Below, one piece after another: positions 16,816-25,967 of a stretch of DNA of 64,000 bases; the first letter of the stretch is position 1, and every line of letters starts with the position of its first letter. This stretch comes from an uncultured Prevotella sp. (GTDB lineage Bacteria > Bacteroidota > Bacteroidia > Bacteroidales > Bacteroidaceae): the NCBI GenBank assembly GCA_944320195.1, contig CALUGP010000001.1:177361-241360 (forward strand), written 5' to 3'. The notes under the pieces were generated by a model that saw nothing but the letters and a program-made list of their open reading frames with translations, did not search any database and had not been told where the DNA came from. Position numbers and translations under genes: made by a program.

Positions 16816-17397
16816 TTGGAAATGAAAATAGCAGTTATTGACAATTATGACAGCTTCACATACAACCTTGTGCATATGCTTAAAGCAATGGTGGCTGATG
16901 TCAGCGTGTTTCGGAATGACTGTTTCAGTCTGTCTCAGATTGAGCCTTTTGACGGACTGGTGCTGAGTCCGGGTCCAGGGATACCAGAAGAGGCAGGGCT
17001 TCTGCTGGATGTGATAAATTGTTACAAGGGCGTCAAACCAATGCTCGGAGTGTGCCTGGGCCACCAGGCTATAGGGCAGGCGTTCGGTGCAAAGCTCACA
17101 AATTTGGATAAGGTTTACCATGGTGTCGCCACGGAAGGAACGCAGTTTGGCACGGATTATTTGTTTGCCGGATGTCCAAGGCGCATGCTGATGGGGCGTT
17201 ACCACAGTTGGGTGGTTGACCGGAATACACTTCCGGCGTGTATGGAAGTTACGGCTGAGAGCGACGAAGGCTTCATTATGGCCATGCGGCACCGGCGTTA
17301 TGACATACGGGGAGTACAGTTCCATCCGGAGAGCGTGCTCACTCCGCATGGTCGCATGATGATAGGAAACTGGCTTGACGGTTTTAAAAGAAATTGA
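16816..17397 (+). CDS. trpG: Anthranilate synthase component II TrpG (glutamine amidotransferase)
   Basis: A 193-residue class I glutamine amidotransferase that supplies ammonia to TrpE. The oxyanion strand is LSPGPGIPEEAG, the nucleophile Cys lies in GVCLGHQAIG (about residue 79) and the His-Glu pair is in VQFHPESVLTPHG. It has no fused TrpD domain. Last gene of the trp operon, followed by a small terminator hairpin at 17459. PabA activity as a second role is possible, since no separate pabA is visible here. Confidence 0.93.
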   Translation: MEMKIAVIDNYDSFTYNLVHMLKAMVADVSVFRNDCFSLSQIEPFDGLVLSPGPGIPEEAGLLLDVINCYKGVKPMLGVCLGHQAIGQAFGAKLTNLDKVYHGVATEGTQFGTDYLFAGCPRRMLMGRYHSWVVDRNTLPACMEVTAESDEGFIMAMRHRRYDIRGVQFHPESVLTPHGRMMIGNWLDGFKRN

Positions 17398-17458
17398 GAT
17401 GGCATTATTGCATATGGAAGCTTGGTGTGAGTTTACGTGGTATTGTTGTAGCACGTTC

Positions 17459-17480
17459 ATGGCACGACTGCCATTTTTTA
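17459..17480 (+). terminator. Probable terminator of the trp operon
   Basis: ATGGCA-CGAC-TGCCAT (17459-17474) is followed by a T run. The stem is only 6 bp, so efficiency is uncertain. Confidence 0.55.
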
Positions 17481-17525
17481 TATTATTTAATAAAAGAAAC
17501 TCGTGCATGAATGAAATATTTTTTG

Positions 17526-17533
17526 TAACTTTG
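17526..17533 (+). promoter_or_regulatory. -7 element of the gap gene
   Basis: TAACTTTG fits TAnnTTTG, leaving a leader of about 125 bases before the ATG at 17662. No clear -33 TTTG box. Confidence 0.55.
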
Positions 17534-17655
17534 CGGTCGAAAAGCAAAAAGAGTGTGGGTGTACGTTTTTGGCGGAAGCCTGCACGTCTTGGAACAACGG
17601 CCGTTTTGCGGCAACGGGTAAATATCAAGGACATTATTTTAACCCTTTAAAATAA

Positions 17656-18693
<1,038 letters not shown>

Positions 18694-18716
18694 TATTGAA
18701 TTGCCAATATAATTGT

Positions 18717-18757
18717 AAGGGCCGCCGGGACAAGATGTTCTGGCGGCCTTGTTTTTT
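18717..18757 (+). terminator. Terminator of the gap gene
   Basis: AAGGGCCGCC (18717-18726) pairs with GGCGGCCTT (18742-18750), then GTTTTTT. It lies 23 bases after the stop. Confidence 0.85.
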
Positions 18758-18896
18758 AGCATGACGGGGCAACCCAATCCTTATTTTGTATTATGATTGT
18801 TTGGCGTTGTTGTCTGGATTTTGTACATATTGCTGACAAATATGATGTCCTGCAAGGCTACGTCATGTATGTTGGATTTGTATTAGATAAATTATT

Positions 18897-19037
18897 ATGA
18901 TTAAGAAAAACATTGGCAGGCTCGCAGTGTTGCTGATTCTGAGTGTCGGATTTTACATTGACTGCCGTTCACAGGATTTTGTCAGGCAGTGGGGGAATGG
19001 GACACATGGGGCGACCAGGGTAATGGTACATACCTGA
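18897..19037 (+). pseudogene. Signal-peptide fragment of the frameshifted GH43 gene
   Basis: A 46-codon ORF begins MIKKNIGRLAVLLILS, a convincing export signal, and continues CRSQDFVRQWG before leaving the GH43 frame. At the G5 run (18991-18995) one more G would join it to the GH43 frame as QWGEWDTWGDQG. The length to the GH43 stop, 1595 bases, becomes a multiple of three with one added base. So this is the missing N-terminus of the gene at 18989, divided by a one-base frameshift, a length variant or a sequence error. Confidence 0.75.
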
Positions 19038-20491
19038 ATCCCATCATTCCGTCCGATTATAGCGATTTGGACTGCATACGCGTCGGAAACGATTATTATG
19101 CCATATCTTCTACGTTTCAGTTTTCTCCAGGCATGACTGTACTTCATTCTGTCGACCTTGTGAATTGGGAGATTTGCGGCAATGCGATTGCCGATTTGAC
19201 GCAGATTGGCAAGGAACTTGACTATACTCGCATGAATCGTTATGGGTTATGTGTGTGGGCCGGTACGCTCCGTTATCATAAGGATAGGTTCTATATATTT
19301 TTCGGTACGCCCAATGAAGGCTTCTTTATGACTTCGTCCGAGCGCCCCGAAGGCCCCTGGGAGCCGTTGACTCCGTTGTTGTCAGAGCCTGGTTGGGATG
19401 ACTGTACCGTTTTGTGGGACAATGACGGGAAGGCTTATTTTGTAGGAACAAATTTTTCTGACGGATATAAGACGTATTTGTTTGACATGTCTGATGACGG
19501 CAAGCGTATAGACCGTGAGTCGGCAAGGCTTATAAACGAAGGCAACGGCCGCGAGGCCAGCAAGTTGATAAAAGTAGGAGAGTATTATTACCTTGTTTTC
19601 AGTGAGCATAAGAATGGTGTTGGCCGCTATGTAATGGCGAAACGTTCCAAGCAGGCTGCAGGTCCGTATGATGAAGAAAAGCAGTTGGCGTTGCCAAGTG
19701 TTGAGGCTATGGAGCCGAATCAGGGTGGCATCGTTGAGGGAAAGGATGGGAAATGGTACTTTCTTACGCATCATGGTTCTGGAGATTGGAGCGGCCGCAT
19801 AGTAAGTCTCTTGCCTGTGACGTGGATTGACGGTTGGCCGATTATTGGCAAGGTTGTTGATGGCATCGGAACCATGCAGTGGTGTGGAACTCTGCCTTTT
19901 GATGCAGGCTCAAGGTTGTCGATAAGGCGCAGTGATGATTTTGACAGTACTGTTTTGTCTCCTCAATGGCAGTGGAACTATCAGCCGAGGATGGATATGT
20001 TTTCGCTGGTCGAGCGTGACGGATGGTTGCGCCTTAAGGCATTCCTTCCGTTGAAAGAGGATGACCTGATGAAGGCGGGGAACACTCTTACACAACGTAC
20101 TTTCCGAAAACCGTCTAATTGTGTTACTGTTAAAATGGACATAAGGCATTTGGCTGATGGGCAGAAAGCCGGATTGTGCCATATGTCGGCCGCTCATGCT
20201 GCGGCAGGTGTGGTGAAAGATGGAAGTAACTGTTATTTTGAATACAGGTCAAACGGGAAGGTATTGCGCCTGAATGCTTTTAATGCAGATTTTGTATGGC
20301 TGCGTTCTGAATGGGGCCTGGATGGAAGGTCTAGGTTTTCATATAGCTTGGATGGCGACAGTTTCATAGTGTTGGGTGATGTGTATCAGCTGTCTTGGGG
20401 CAATTACCGTGGTGACCGTGTTGGTATTTATTGTTTTAATAATAAAAGAGAAGAAGGATATGTGGATGTAGACTATTTCCATTATTATTGA
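18989..20491 (+). CDS. Glycoside hydrolase family 43 enzyme, N-terminus in another frame
   Basis: The open frame gives 500 residues from a GTG that is probably not a true start. A five-bladed GH43 domain covers about residues 12-310: the catalytic base Asp in SDYSDLDCIRVG, the second Asp in GWDDCTVLWDNDG and the acid Glu in GREASKLIKVGEYYYLVFSEH. The remaining part is a beta-sandwich C-terminal domain common in GH43 xylosidases and arabinofuranosidases. The restored protein would have 531 residues and a signal peptide, placing it in the periplasm or at the surface. Substrate cannot be set; no other polysaccharide genes flank it. Confidence 0.85.
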   Translation: MGEWDTWGDQGNGTYLNPIIPSDYSDLDCIRVGNDYYAISSTFQFSPGMTVLHSVDLVNWEICGNAIADLTQIGKELDYTRMNRYGLCVWAGTLRYHKDRFYIFFGTPNEGFFMTSSERPEGPWEPLTPLLSEPGWDDCTVLWDNDGKAYFVGTNFSDGYKTYLFDMSDDGKRIDRESARLINEGNGREASKLIKVGEYYYLVFSEHKNGVGRYVMAKRSKQAAGPYDEEKQLALPSVEAMEPNQGGIVEGKDGKWYFLTHHGSGDWSGRIVSLLPVTWIDGWPIIGKVVDGIGTMQWCGTLPFDAGSRLSIRRSDDFDSTVLSPQWQWNYQPRMDMFSLVERDGWLRLKAFLPLKEDDLMKAGNTLTQRTFRKPSNCVTVKMDIRHLADGQKAGLCHMSAAHAAAGVVKDGSNCYFEYRSNGKVLRLNAFNADFVWLRSEWGLDGRSRFSYSLDGDSFIVLGDVYQLSWGNYRGDRVGIYCFNNKREEGYVDVDYFHYY

Positions 20492-20508
20492 AAACTTGAT
20501 TTATTATA

Positions 20509-20538
20509 TTGCCATTACGCCGATTTGTTGTATATTTG
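20509..20538 (+). promoter_or_regulatory. Promoter of miaA
   Basis: TTG at 20509-20511, 19 bases, TATATTTG at 20531-20538. The leader to the ATG at 20579 would be about 37 bases. Confidence 0.75.
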
Positions 20539-20578
20539 CAATGTGAAACAATGTTTGCATGGCTTTGCGTATGGTAAA

Positions 20579-21523
20579 ATGGACAAGATGGTGACCATTC
20601 TCGGTCCTACGGCATCGGGCAAGACTGCTTTGGCTGCTGCTTTCGCCGCGAGATTTGGCGGTGAGATATTGAGTGCCGACAGCCGTCAGGTGTATCGGCG
20701 TATGGACATTGGTACGGGGAAAGACTTGGCCGACTATGATGTCGGTGGAATTTGTGTGCCATATCATTTGATAGACATAGTCGAACCGGGTACGAAGTAT
20801 AATGTTTTTGAATATCAGCGCGACTTTGCTGCTGCTTATGCCGATGTCGTCAGCCGTGGCGGATTGCCGGTGATGTGTGGCGGCACGGGTCTTTATATCG
20901 AGGCTGTGTTAAAGGGATACAGGCTTATGCCTGTGCCTGAGAACAAGGATTTGCGTAGTAGCTTGGAATGTAAGACTTTGCCTGAATTGACAGAAATTCT
21001 CACTAAACTTAAAGTAGAGAACGGTTCGGTAATGCATAATAAGACCGATGTCGACACGGTGAAACGTGCCGTCCGTGCCATAGAGATAGAAACTTATTAT
21101 AAAGAACACGACCGGGCGGAAGGGCAAGGTTTCACAGGGATAAATTCAATTATAATAGGTGTAGATATAGGCCGTGATGAACGTAGGCGAAGGATAAGCG
21201 CACGTCTGAGGCAAAGACTTGCTGATGGGATGGTGGACGAGATTAAGGGATTGCTTGCCGAAGGTATCGCTCCGGAAGACTTGACGTATTATGGTCTTGA
21301 ATACAAGTTTGTGACTGAATATGTTATTGGTAGAATGTCATATGATGACATGTTTCGCTTGTTGGAGATTGCGATCCATCAGTTTGCCAAGCGGCAGATG
21401 ACATGGTTTCGCGGAATGGAACGCCGTGGCTTTAAGATACATTGGATAGATGCAATGTTGCCTATGGAAGAAAAAGTAAAATTTGTGTATGACGTATATG
21501 TAAAGGAGAACGGAAAAGTCTGA
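20579..21523 (+). CDS. miaA: tRNA dimethylallyltransferase MiaA
   Basis: A 314-residue enzyme that adds a dimethylallyl group to A37 of tRNAs reading UNN codons. The P-loop GPTASGKTALA starts at about residue 8, followed by ILSADSRQVYRRMDIGTGK and CGGTGLYIEAVL, all family signatures. The ATG at 20579 fits the usual start just before MVTILGPTASGKT and lies downstream of a good promoter; a longer frame from a TTG overlaps that promoter and was rejected. The lipid-kinase-like gene follows after 23 bases. Confidence 0.94.
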   Translation: MDKMVTILGPTASGKTALAAAFAARFGGEILSADSRQVYRRMDIGTGKDLADYDVGGICVPYHLIDIVEPGTKYNVFEYQRDFAAAYADVVSRGGLPVMCGGTGLYIEAVLKGYRLMPVPENKDLRSSLECKTLPELTEILTKLKVENGSVMHNKTDVDTVKRAVRAIEIETYYKEHDRAEGQGFTGINSIIIGVDIGRDERRRRISARLRQRLADGMVDEIKGLLAEGIAPEDLTYYGLEYKFVTEYVIGRMSYDDMFRLLEIAIHQFAKRQMTWFRGMERRGFKIHWIDAMLPMEEKVKFVYDVYVKENGKV

Positions 21524-21546
21524 CAAATGTTTAATATCGAATTTAT

Positions 21547-22482
21547 ATGACAATTGCAAACACCCGTTGGGGGATATTATACTGCCCGAAACACGGAGCG
21601 GCAGGTGCCAAAAAGCGTTGGAACAAGATAGAAGACTGTCTGCGTGCCAATGGGATTGATTTCGACTTCGTACAGAGTGAAAGGCAGGAAGGCGTGGTGC
21701 GCTTGGTCAACATGCTGATAAGTAACGGTTATAAGACAATCGTTATCGTTGGTGGTGATTCTGCGCTGAATGATGCCGTAAACTGTCTGATGTCTGTTGG
21801 CAAGGAAGTGCGCGAGTCGATAGCTCTTGGTCTTATTCCCAATGGAGTGATGAATGATTTTGCCCATTATTGGGGATTCAAGGAAAGTGAACTTGAGCAG
21901 ACCGTAAAGTGGTTGAAGGAACATCGAGTCCGGAAAATAGACTTGGGTTGTGTAAGATATACAAACGCCAAAGGCGAGCGATGCCACCGTTATTTTCTGA
22001 ACTGTGTCAACATTGGGCTTATCTCGGCTATAATGAACCTGAGAAGGCAGACGCGCCGCTTGTTTGGTTCTAGGACATTGTCGTTTGTCGGGTCGCTTGC
22101 ACTTATGATATTCCAGAGACTGGATTACAAGATGTCATTAAAAATTAATTCAGACGTGATAGACCGCAAGGTCATGACCGTGTGTGTAGGCAATGCTTCA
22201 GGTTACGGTCAGACTCCAAATGCCGTGCCTTACAACGGGTTGCTCGACGTTTCTGTTGTTTACCATCCAGAAATGACACAGTTGTTTGAAGGTTTTTATT
22301 TGCTGATAACAGGAAAATTCCTCAATCACCACAGCGTGCATCCTTACCGTACAAGTGAGGTTGCAGTGAATGAAGCCGTAAGGGCGTTGGTGAGTGTTGA
22401 CGGACGATTGATGAAAACACCAGTTGGGCCGTATCGGATAACGGTTGAACAGGAGGTTGTCAATTTCATAATACCAGCTTAG
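21547..22482 (+). CDS. Diacylglycerol/sphingosine kinase-like lipid kinase
   Basis: A 311-residue protein of the DAGK catalytic family. The nucleotide loop GGDGTLNE appears as GGDSALNDAVN (about residues 74-84), and IPNGVMNDFAH stands in place of the PxGTxNDFAR motif. The C-terminal beta-sandwich (VCVGNASGYGQTPNAVPYNGLLDVSVV) and SVDGRLM are conserved. It probably phosphorylates a lipid at the inner face of the membrane. The Gly-to-Ser change in the loop could alter activity. Co-transcribed with miaA and ended by the terminator at 22498. Confidence 0.85.
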   Translation: MTIANTRWGILYCPKHGAAGAKKRWNKIEDCLRANGIDFDFVQSERQEGVVRLVNMLISNGYKTIVIVGGDSALNDAVNCLMSVGKEVRESIALGLIPNGVMNDFAHYWGFKESELEQTVKWLKEHRVRKIDLGCVRYTNAKGERCHRYFLNCVNIGLISAIMNLRRQTRRLFGSRTLSFVGSLALMIFQRLDYKMSLKINSDVIDRKVMTVCVGNASGYGQTPNAVPYNGLLDVSVVYHPEMTQLFEGFYLLITGKFLNHHSVHPYRTSEVAVNEAVRALVSVDGRLMKTPVGPYRITVEQEVVNFIIPA

Positions 22483-22497
22483 CTTTGGTTGCAGATT

Positions 22498-22529
22498 AGC
22501 CAATGTGGGAGACTATATTGGCTTTTTTC
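22498..22529 (+). terminator. Terminator of the miaA operon
   Basis: AGCCAAT (22498-22504) pairs with ATTGGCT (22517-22523), followed by six T. Confidence 0.8.
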
Positions 22530-22579
22530 TATAAATTCATTGCCGAATTACCCGTAATACGAAAAAAAAGCGTATTTAT

Positions 22580-22610
22580 TTTGTCGTAATAAATAATTTT
22601 ATTACCTTTG
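22580..22610 (+). promoter_or_regulatory. Promoter of the glycogen operon
   Basis: TTTG at 22580-22583, 19 bases, TACCTTTG at 22603-22610, a full consensus match. Leader of about 80 bases to the ATG at 22694. Confidence 0.85.
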
Positions 22611-22693
22611 AAAGGTCATTTTGCATGCAATGTTTTTATGTGTATGCTGTTTGGCTTAGATAATTGAAAACTTTAAATCTTCTAAATTATACC

Positions 22694-24637
22694 ATGAGTT
22701 ATCTTAAATTTGAAAGGGCTCTGATGACGAACTTGGAGGAATCGCTTTCAAGAGAATTGTTGCGTACAAACCGTTCAGGTGCTTACTCTTGCTCGACCAT
22801 CGTGGATTGCAACACCAGCAAGTACCACGGTTTGTTGGTAGTACCTGTTCCCGAAATGGATGATGACAACCATGTATTGCTTTCCTCTTTGGATGTTACC
22901 GTAATCCAGCATGGCGCTGAGTTCAACCTTGGTTTGCATAAGTACCAGGGTAACAACTATAGCCCAAAGGGTCACAAGTACATTCGTGAGTTCAATTGCG
23001 ACAAAGTGCCCACAACGGTTTATCGCGTCGGCGGCGTGTTGTTGAAGAAGGAAGTGGTTTTCCAACATTACGAGAATCGCATCCTGATACGTTATACGCT
23101 GATGGACGCACACAGTGAGACAACATTGAGGTTCAGGCCGTTCTTGGCTTTCCGCAGCGTGAGGCAAGTGACGCACGAGAATGCGACGGCGAGCCGTGAA
23201 TACCATTTGGTAGACAATGGCATAAAGACTTGCATGTATGCTGGTTATCCTGATTTGTACATGCAGTTCAGCAAGGCCAATGAATTCGTTTTCACGCCTG
23301 ATTGGTACAGAGGAATAGAATATCCGAAGGAGCAGGAATATGGATACGCTTCAAACGAAGATTTGTATGTTCCCGGATATTTCGAGATGCACATCAAGAA
23401 AGGCGAGAGCATTGTTTTTGCGGCTTCCACCTCAGACATTAAGACAAGTACGTTGAAGCGTCTGTTTGACAAAGAAGTGGAAGACCGTGCGCCGCGTGAC
23501 AACTTCTTCCATTGTTTGGTCAACGCTGCACATCAGTTCCATAACAGGACGGGCAAGGACGAGCGTTATATTCTTGCCGGTTATCCATGGTTTAAGTGTC
23601 GTGCTCGCGATACATTCATCTCGCTTCCGGGATTGACGCTTTCGATTGACGAGCAAGATTATTTCGAGCTTGTAATGAAGACGGCGGAGAAAGGTGTGCG
23701 TGAGTTCATGAAAGGTGAGCCTTTGACTGTGAGAATCACGGAAATGGATCAGCCGGATGTCTTTCTTTGGGCGATATGGGCTGTGCAGCAATATGCCAAG
23801 GCTGTCGGAGACGACAAGTGTTTGGCCATGTATGGTGATTTTGTCAGAGACATACTTTATTACATTATTGATGGGAAACACCCTAATCTACGGCTTGATG
23901 CCAACGGCTTAGTTTATACAGACGGGCGCGACAAGCCTGTGACGTGGATGAATTCCACCGTCAACGGGCGTCCGGTCATTCCAAGGACGGGATATATAGT
24001 CGAGTTCAACGCGCTGTGGTATAATGCCCTTAAGTTTGGGGCCAAGTTGGCGGCATTGAAGGAAGATAATGAAAAGGTGGAGGATTGGGAGAAGCGTGCG
24101 GAGCTCTGCCGGCAATCGTTTGTTCCCACATTCCTCAATGATTACGGTTATTTGTTCGATTATGTTGATGGAAGCATGATGGACTGGAGTGTCCGTCCCA
24201 ATATGATATTCCCTGTAGCGTTTGATTATTCGCCTTTGTCTCAGGATCAGAAAAAGAGTGTGCTTGACGTATGCACACGTGAGTTGCTTACTCCAAAGGG
24301 ACTCCGTTCTCTGTCTCCTAAGAGCGGAGGTTACAATCCAATGTACGTAGGGCCACAGCGTGATTATGCTTATCATCAGGGGTCCGCATGGCCGTGGCTT
24401 GGCGGTTTCTACATGGAAGCTTGCCTGAAGCTTTATAAGCGCACGCGCCTAAGCTTCATTGAGCGCCAGATGGTGGGTTATGAGGATGAGATGCTGATAA
24501 ATTGTCTCGGCACGATACCAGAGTTGTCTGACGGCAATCCGCCATTCCGTGCACGTGGCGCCATCTCGTTTGCGATGAATGTCGCAGAGATCTTGAGAAC
24601 CTTGAATTTGCTTGAAAAATATTCTTACGTAAAATAA
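22694..24637 (+). CDS. Glycogen debranching enzyme (amylo-alpha-1,6-glucosidase family)
   Basis: A 647-residue cytoplasmic enzyme. Residues about 1-230 form the N-terminal bacterial GDE domain (LSRELLRTNRSGAYSCSTIVDCNTSKYHGLLV). About 270-640 form the alpha/alpha toroid of the GDE C-terminal family (GYPWFKCRARDTFISLPGL, DGRDKPVTWMNS, AYHQGSAWPWLGGF), with Asp in RARDTF and Glu in the ITEMDQPD region as likely acid residues. It should remove alpha-1,6 branches from glycogen. The ATG at 22694 was preferred over an upstream non-ATG start. First gene of a three-gene glycogen unit. Confidence 0.92.
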   Translation: MSYLKFERALMTNLEESLSRELLRTNRSGAYSCSTIVDCNTSKYHGLLVVPVPEMDDDNHVLLSSLDVTVIQHGAEFNLGLHKYQGNNYSPKGHKYIREFNCDKVPTTVYRVGGVLLKKEVVFQHYENRILIRYTLMDAHSETTLRFRPFLAFRSVRQVTHENATASREYHLVDNGIKTCMYAGYPDLYMQFSKANEFVFTPDWYRGIEYPKEQEYGYASNEDLYVPGYFEMHIKKGESIVFAASTSDIKTSTLKRLFDKEVEDRAPRDNFFHCLVNAAHQFHNRTGKDERYILAGYPWFKCRARDTFISLPGLTLSIDEQDYFELVMKTAEKGVREFMKGEPLTVRITEMDQPDVFLWAIWAVQQYAKAVGDDKCLAMYGDFVRDILYYIIDGKHPNLRLDANGLVYTDGRDKPVTWMNSTVNGRPVIPRTGYIVEFNALWYNALKFGAKLAALKEDNEKVEDWEKRAELCRQSFVPTFLNDYGYLFDYVDGSMMDWSVRPNMIFPVAFDYSPLSQDQKKSVLDVCTRELLTPKGLRSLSPKSGGYNPMYVGPQRDYAYHQGSAWPWLGGFYMEACLKLYKRTRLSFIERQMVGYEDEMLINCLGTIPELSDGNPPFRARGAISFAMNVAEILRTLNLLEKYSYVK

Positions 24638-24649
24638 AGGAGGAGCTAT

Positions 24650-25924
24650 ATGAAAGTTTTAATGTTTGGTTGGGAGTTTCCTCCTCACATACTTGGCGGC
24701 CTTGGCACTGCCAGTTATGGTATAACGAAGGGGCTTTCTGAACAAAGCGACATGGAAATCACCTTTTGCCTTCCAAGGCCGTGGGGCGATGAGGACAAAA
24801 GTTTCATGAACGTGATAGCGATGAACGAAGTGCCCATTGTTTACCGCGATGTGAATTATGACTACCTGAAAGGAAGGCTTGGCAACATGACTACGCCGGA
24901 AACATATTACAGTATGCGCGACCATATCTATGCCGACTTTAATTATATGTTGGTGAATGACTTGGGATGCATAGAGTTCTCCGGAAAGTATCTTGACAAC
25001 CAGCTGCACAGCGAGATAAACAATTATTCAATTGTTGCGGGCGTTGTGGCCCGTCAACAGCAATTCGACATAATACATGCCCACGACTGGCTTACTTATC
25101 CCGCAGGCATACATGCAAAGAAGGTAAGCGGCAAGCCGTTGTGCATACATGTACATGCGACTGACTTTGACCGTAGCCGAGGCAATGTCAACCCGACAGT
25201 TTACGCGATAGAAAAGGACGGTATGGACAATGCTGACTGCATAATGTGCGTTAGCGAGCTTACGCGCCAGACTGTGATCAACCATTATTACCAAGACCCG
25301 CGTAAATGTTTTACGGTTCACAATGCGGTCTATCCGTTGCGCCAGGAATTGCAGGACATTCCTCGTCCAGACCATACGAACAAAGAGAAGATTGTAACCT
25401 TCCTAGGCCGCATAACAATGCAGAAGGGTCCCGAATATTTTGTCGAGGCGGCCAACATGGTGCTTCATCGTACGCGTAACGTGCGGTTCTGCATGGCAGG
25501 CAGCGGCGACATGATGGATTCCATGATTTATCTGGCGGCAGAGCGTGGCATAGCCGACCGCTTCCACTTCCCCGGCTTCATGCGTGGAAAGCAGGTCTAT
25601 GAATGCCTTAAAGACTCAGACGTGTACGTGATGCCGTCTGTAAGTGAGCCGTTCGGCATCTCTCCGCTTGAGGCCATGCAGTGTGGCACGCCGTCAATCA
25701 TTTCAAAGCAGAGCGGCTGTGCCGAGATATTGACCAATTGCATAAAAGTGGACTATTGGGACATACACGCCTTGGCCGACGCCATATATTCCATATGCCA
25801 CAACGACAGTCTGTTCAACTATCTGCAGGCCGAAGGGAAACACGAGGTCGACCAGATTACATGGGAGAAGGTAGGCTTGTGGATACGAGAGCTTTACGAC
25901 CGCACTCTCGGGCTGAGAGACTGA
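24650..25924 (+). CDS. GT4 glycosyltransferase, probable glycogen synthase
   Basis: A 424-residue GT-B enzyme. The N-terminal EFPPHILGGLGTASYGITKGL is the acceptor-side Gly loop, HAHDWLTYPAG sits near the active site, VTFLGRITMQKGPEYFVEAA starts the donor domain, and SEPFGISPLEAMQCGTP supplies the Glu-x7-Glu motif. Position between debranching enzyme and GH57 suggests that it builds alpha-1,4-glucan. A strong Shine-Dalgarno (AAAGGAGGAG), unusual in Bacteroidetes, lies directly between the previous stop and this ATG. Donor sugar (UDP- or ADP-glucose) is not evident. Confidence 0.88.
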   Translation: MKVLMFGWEFPPHILGGLGTASYGITKGLSEQSDMEITFCLPRPWGDEDKSFMNVIAMNEVPIVYRDVNYDYLKGRLGNMTTPETYYSMRDHIYADFNYMLVNDLGCIEFSGKYLDNQLHSEINNYSIVAGVVARQQQFDIIHAHDWLTYPAGIHAKKVSGKPLCIHVHATDFDRSRGNVNPTVYAIEKDGMDNADCIMCVSELTRQTVINHYYQDPRKCFTVHNAVYPLRQELQDIPRPDHTNKEKIVTFLGRITMQKGPEYFVEAANMVLHRTRNVRFCMAGSGDMMDSMIYLAAERGIADRFHFPGFMRGKQVYECLKDSDVYVMPSVSEPFGISPLEAMQCGTPSIISKQSGCAEILTNCIKVDYWDIHALADAIYSICHNDSLFNYLQAEGKHEVDQITWEKVGLWIRELYDRTLGLRD

Positions 25925-25967
25925 ATAACTTTAAATCCATTAACTAACTAAAAAGAAAAATACTGCG

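Noticed and set aside
16804-17634. 276-residue ORF antisense to trpG
   Set aside because: Crosses trpG and the intergenic gap; no family features.
20525-20578. Extended miaA start from a TTG
   Set aside because: The extension overlaps the promoter -7 box and lacks MiaA-like residues; the ATG at 20579 is better.
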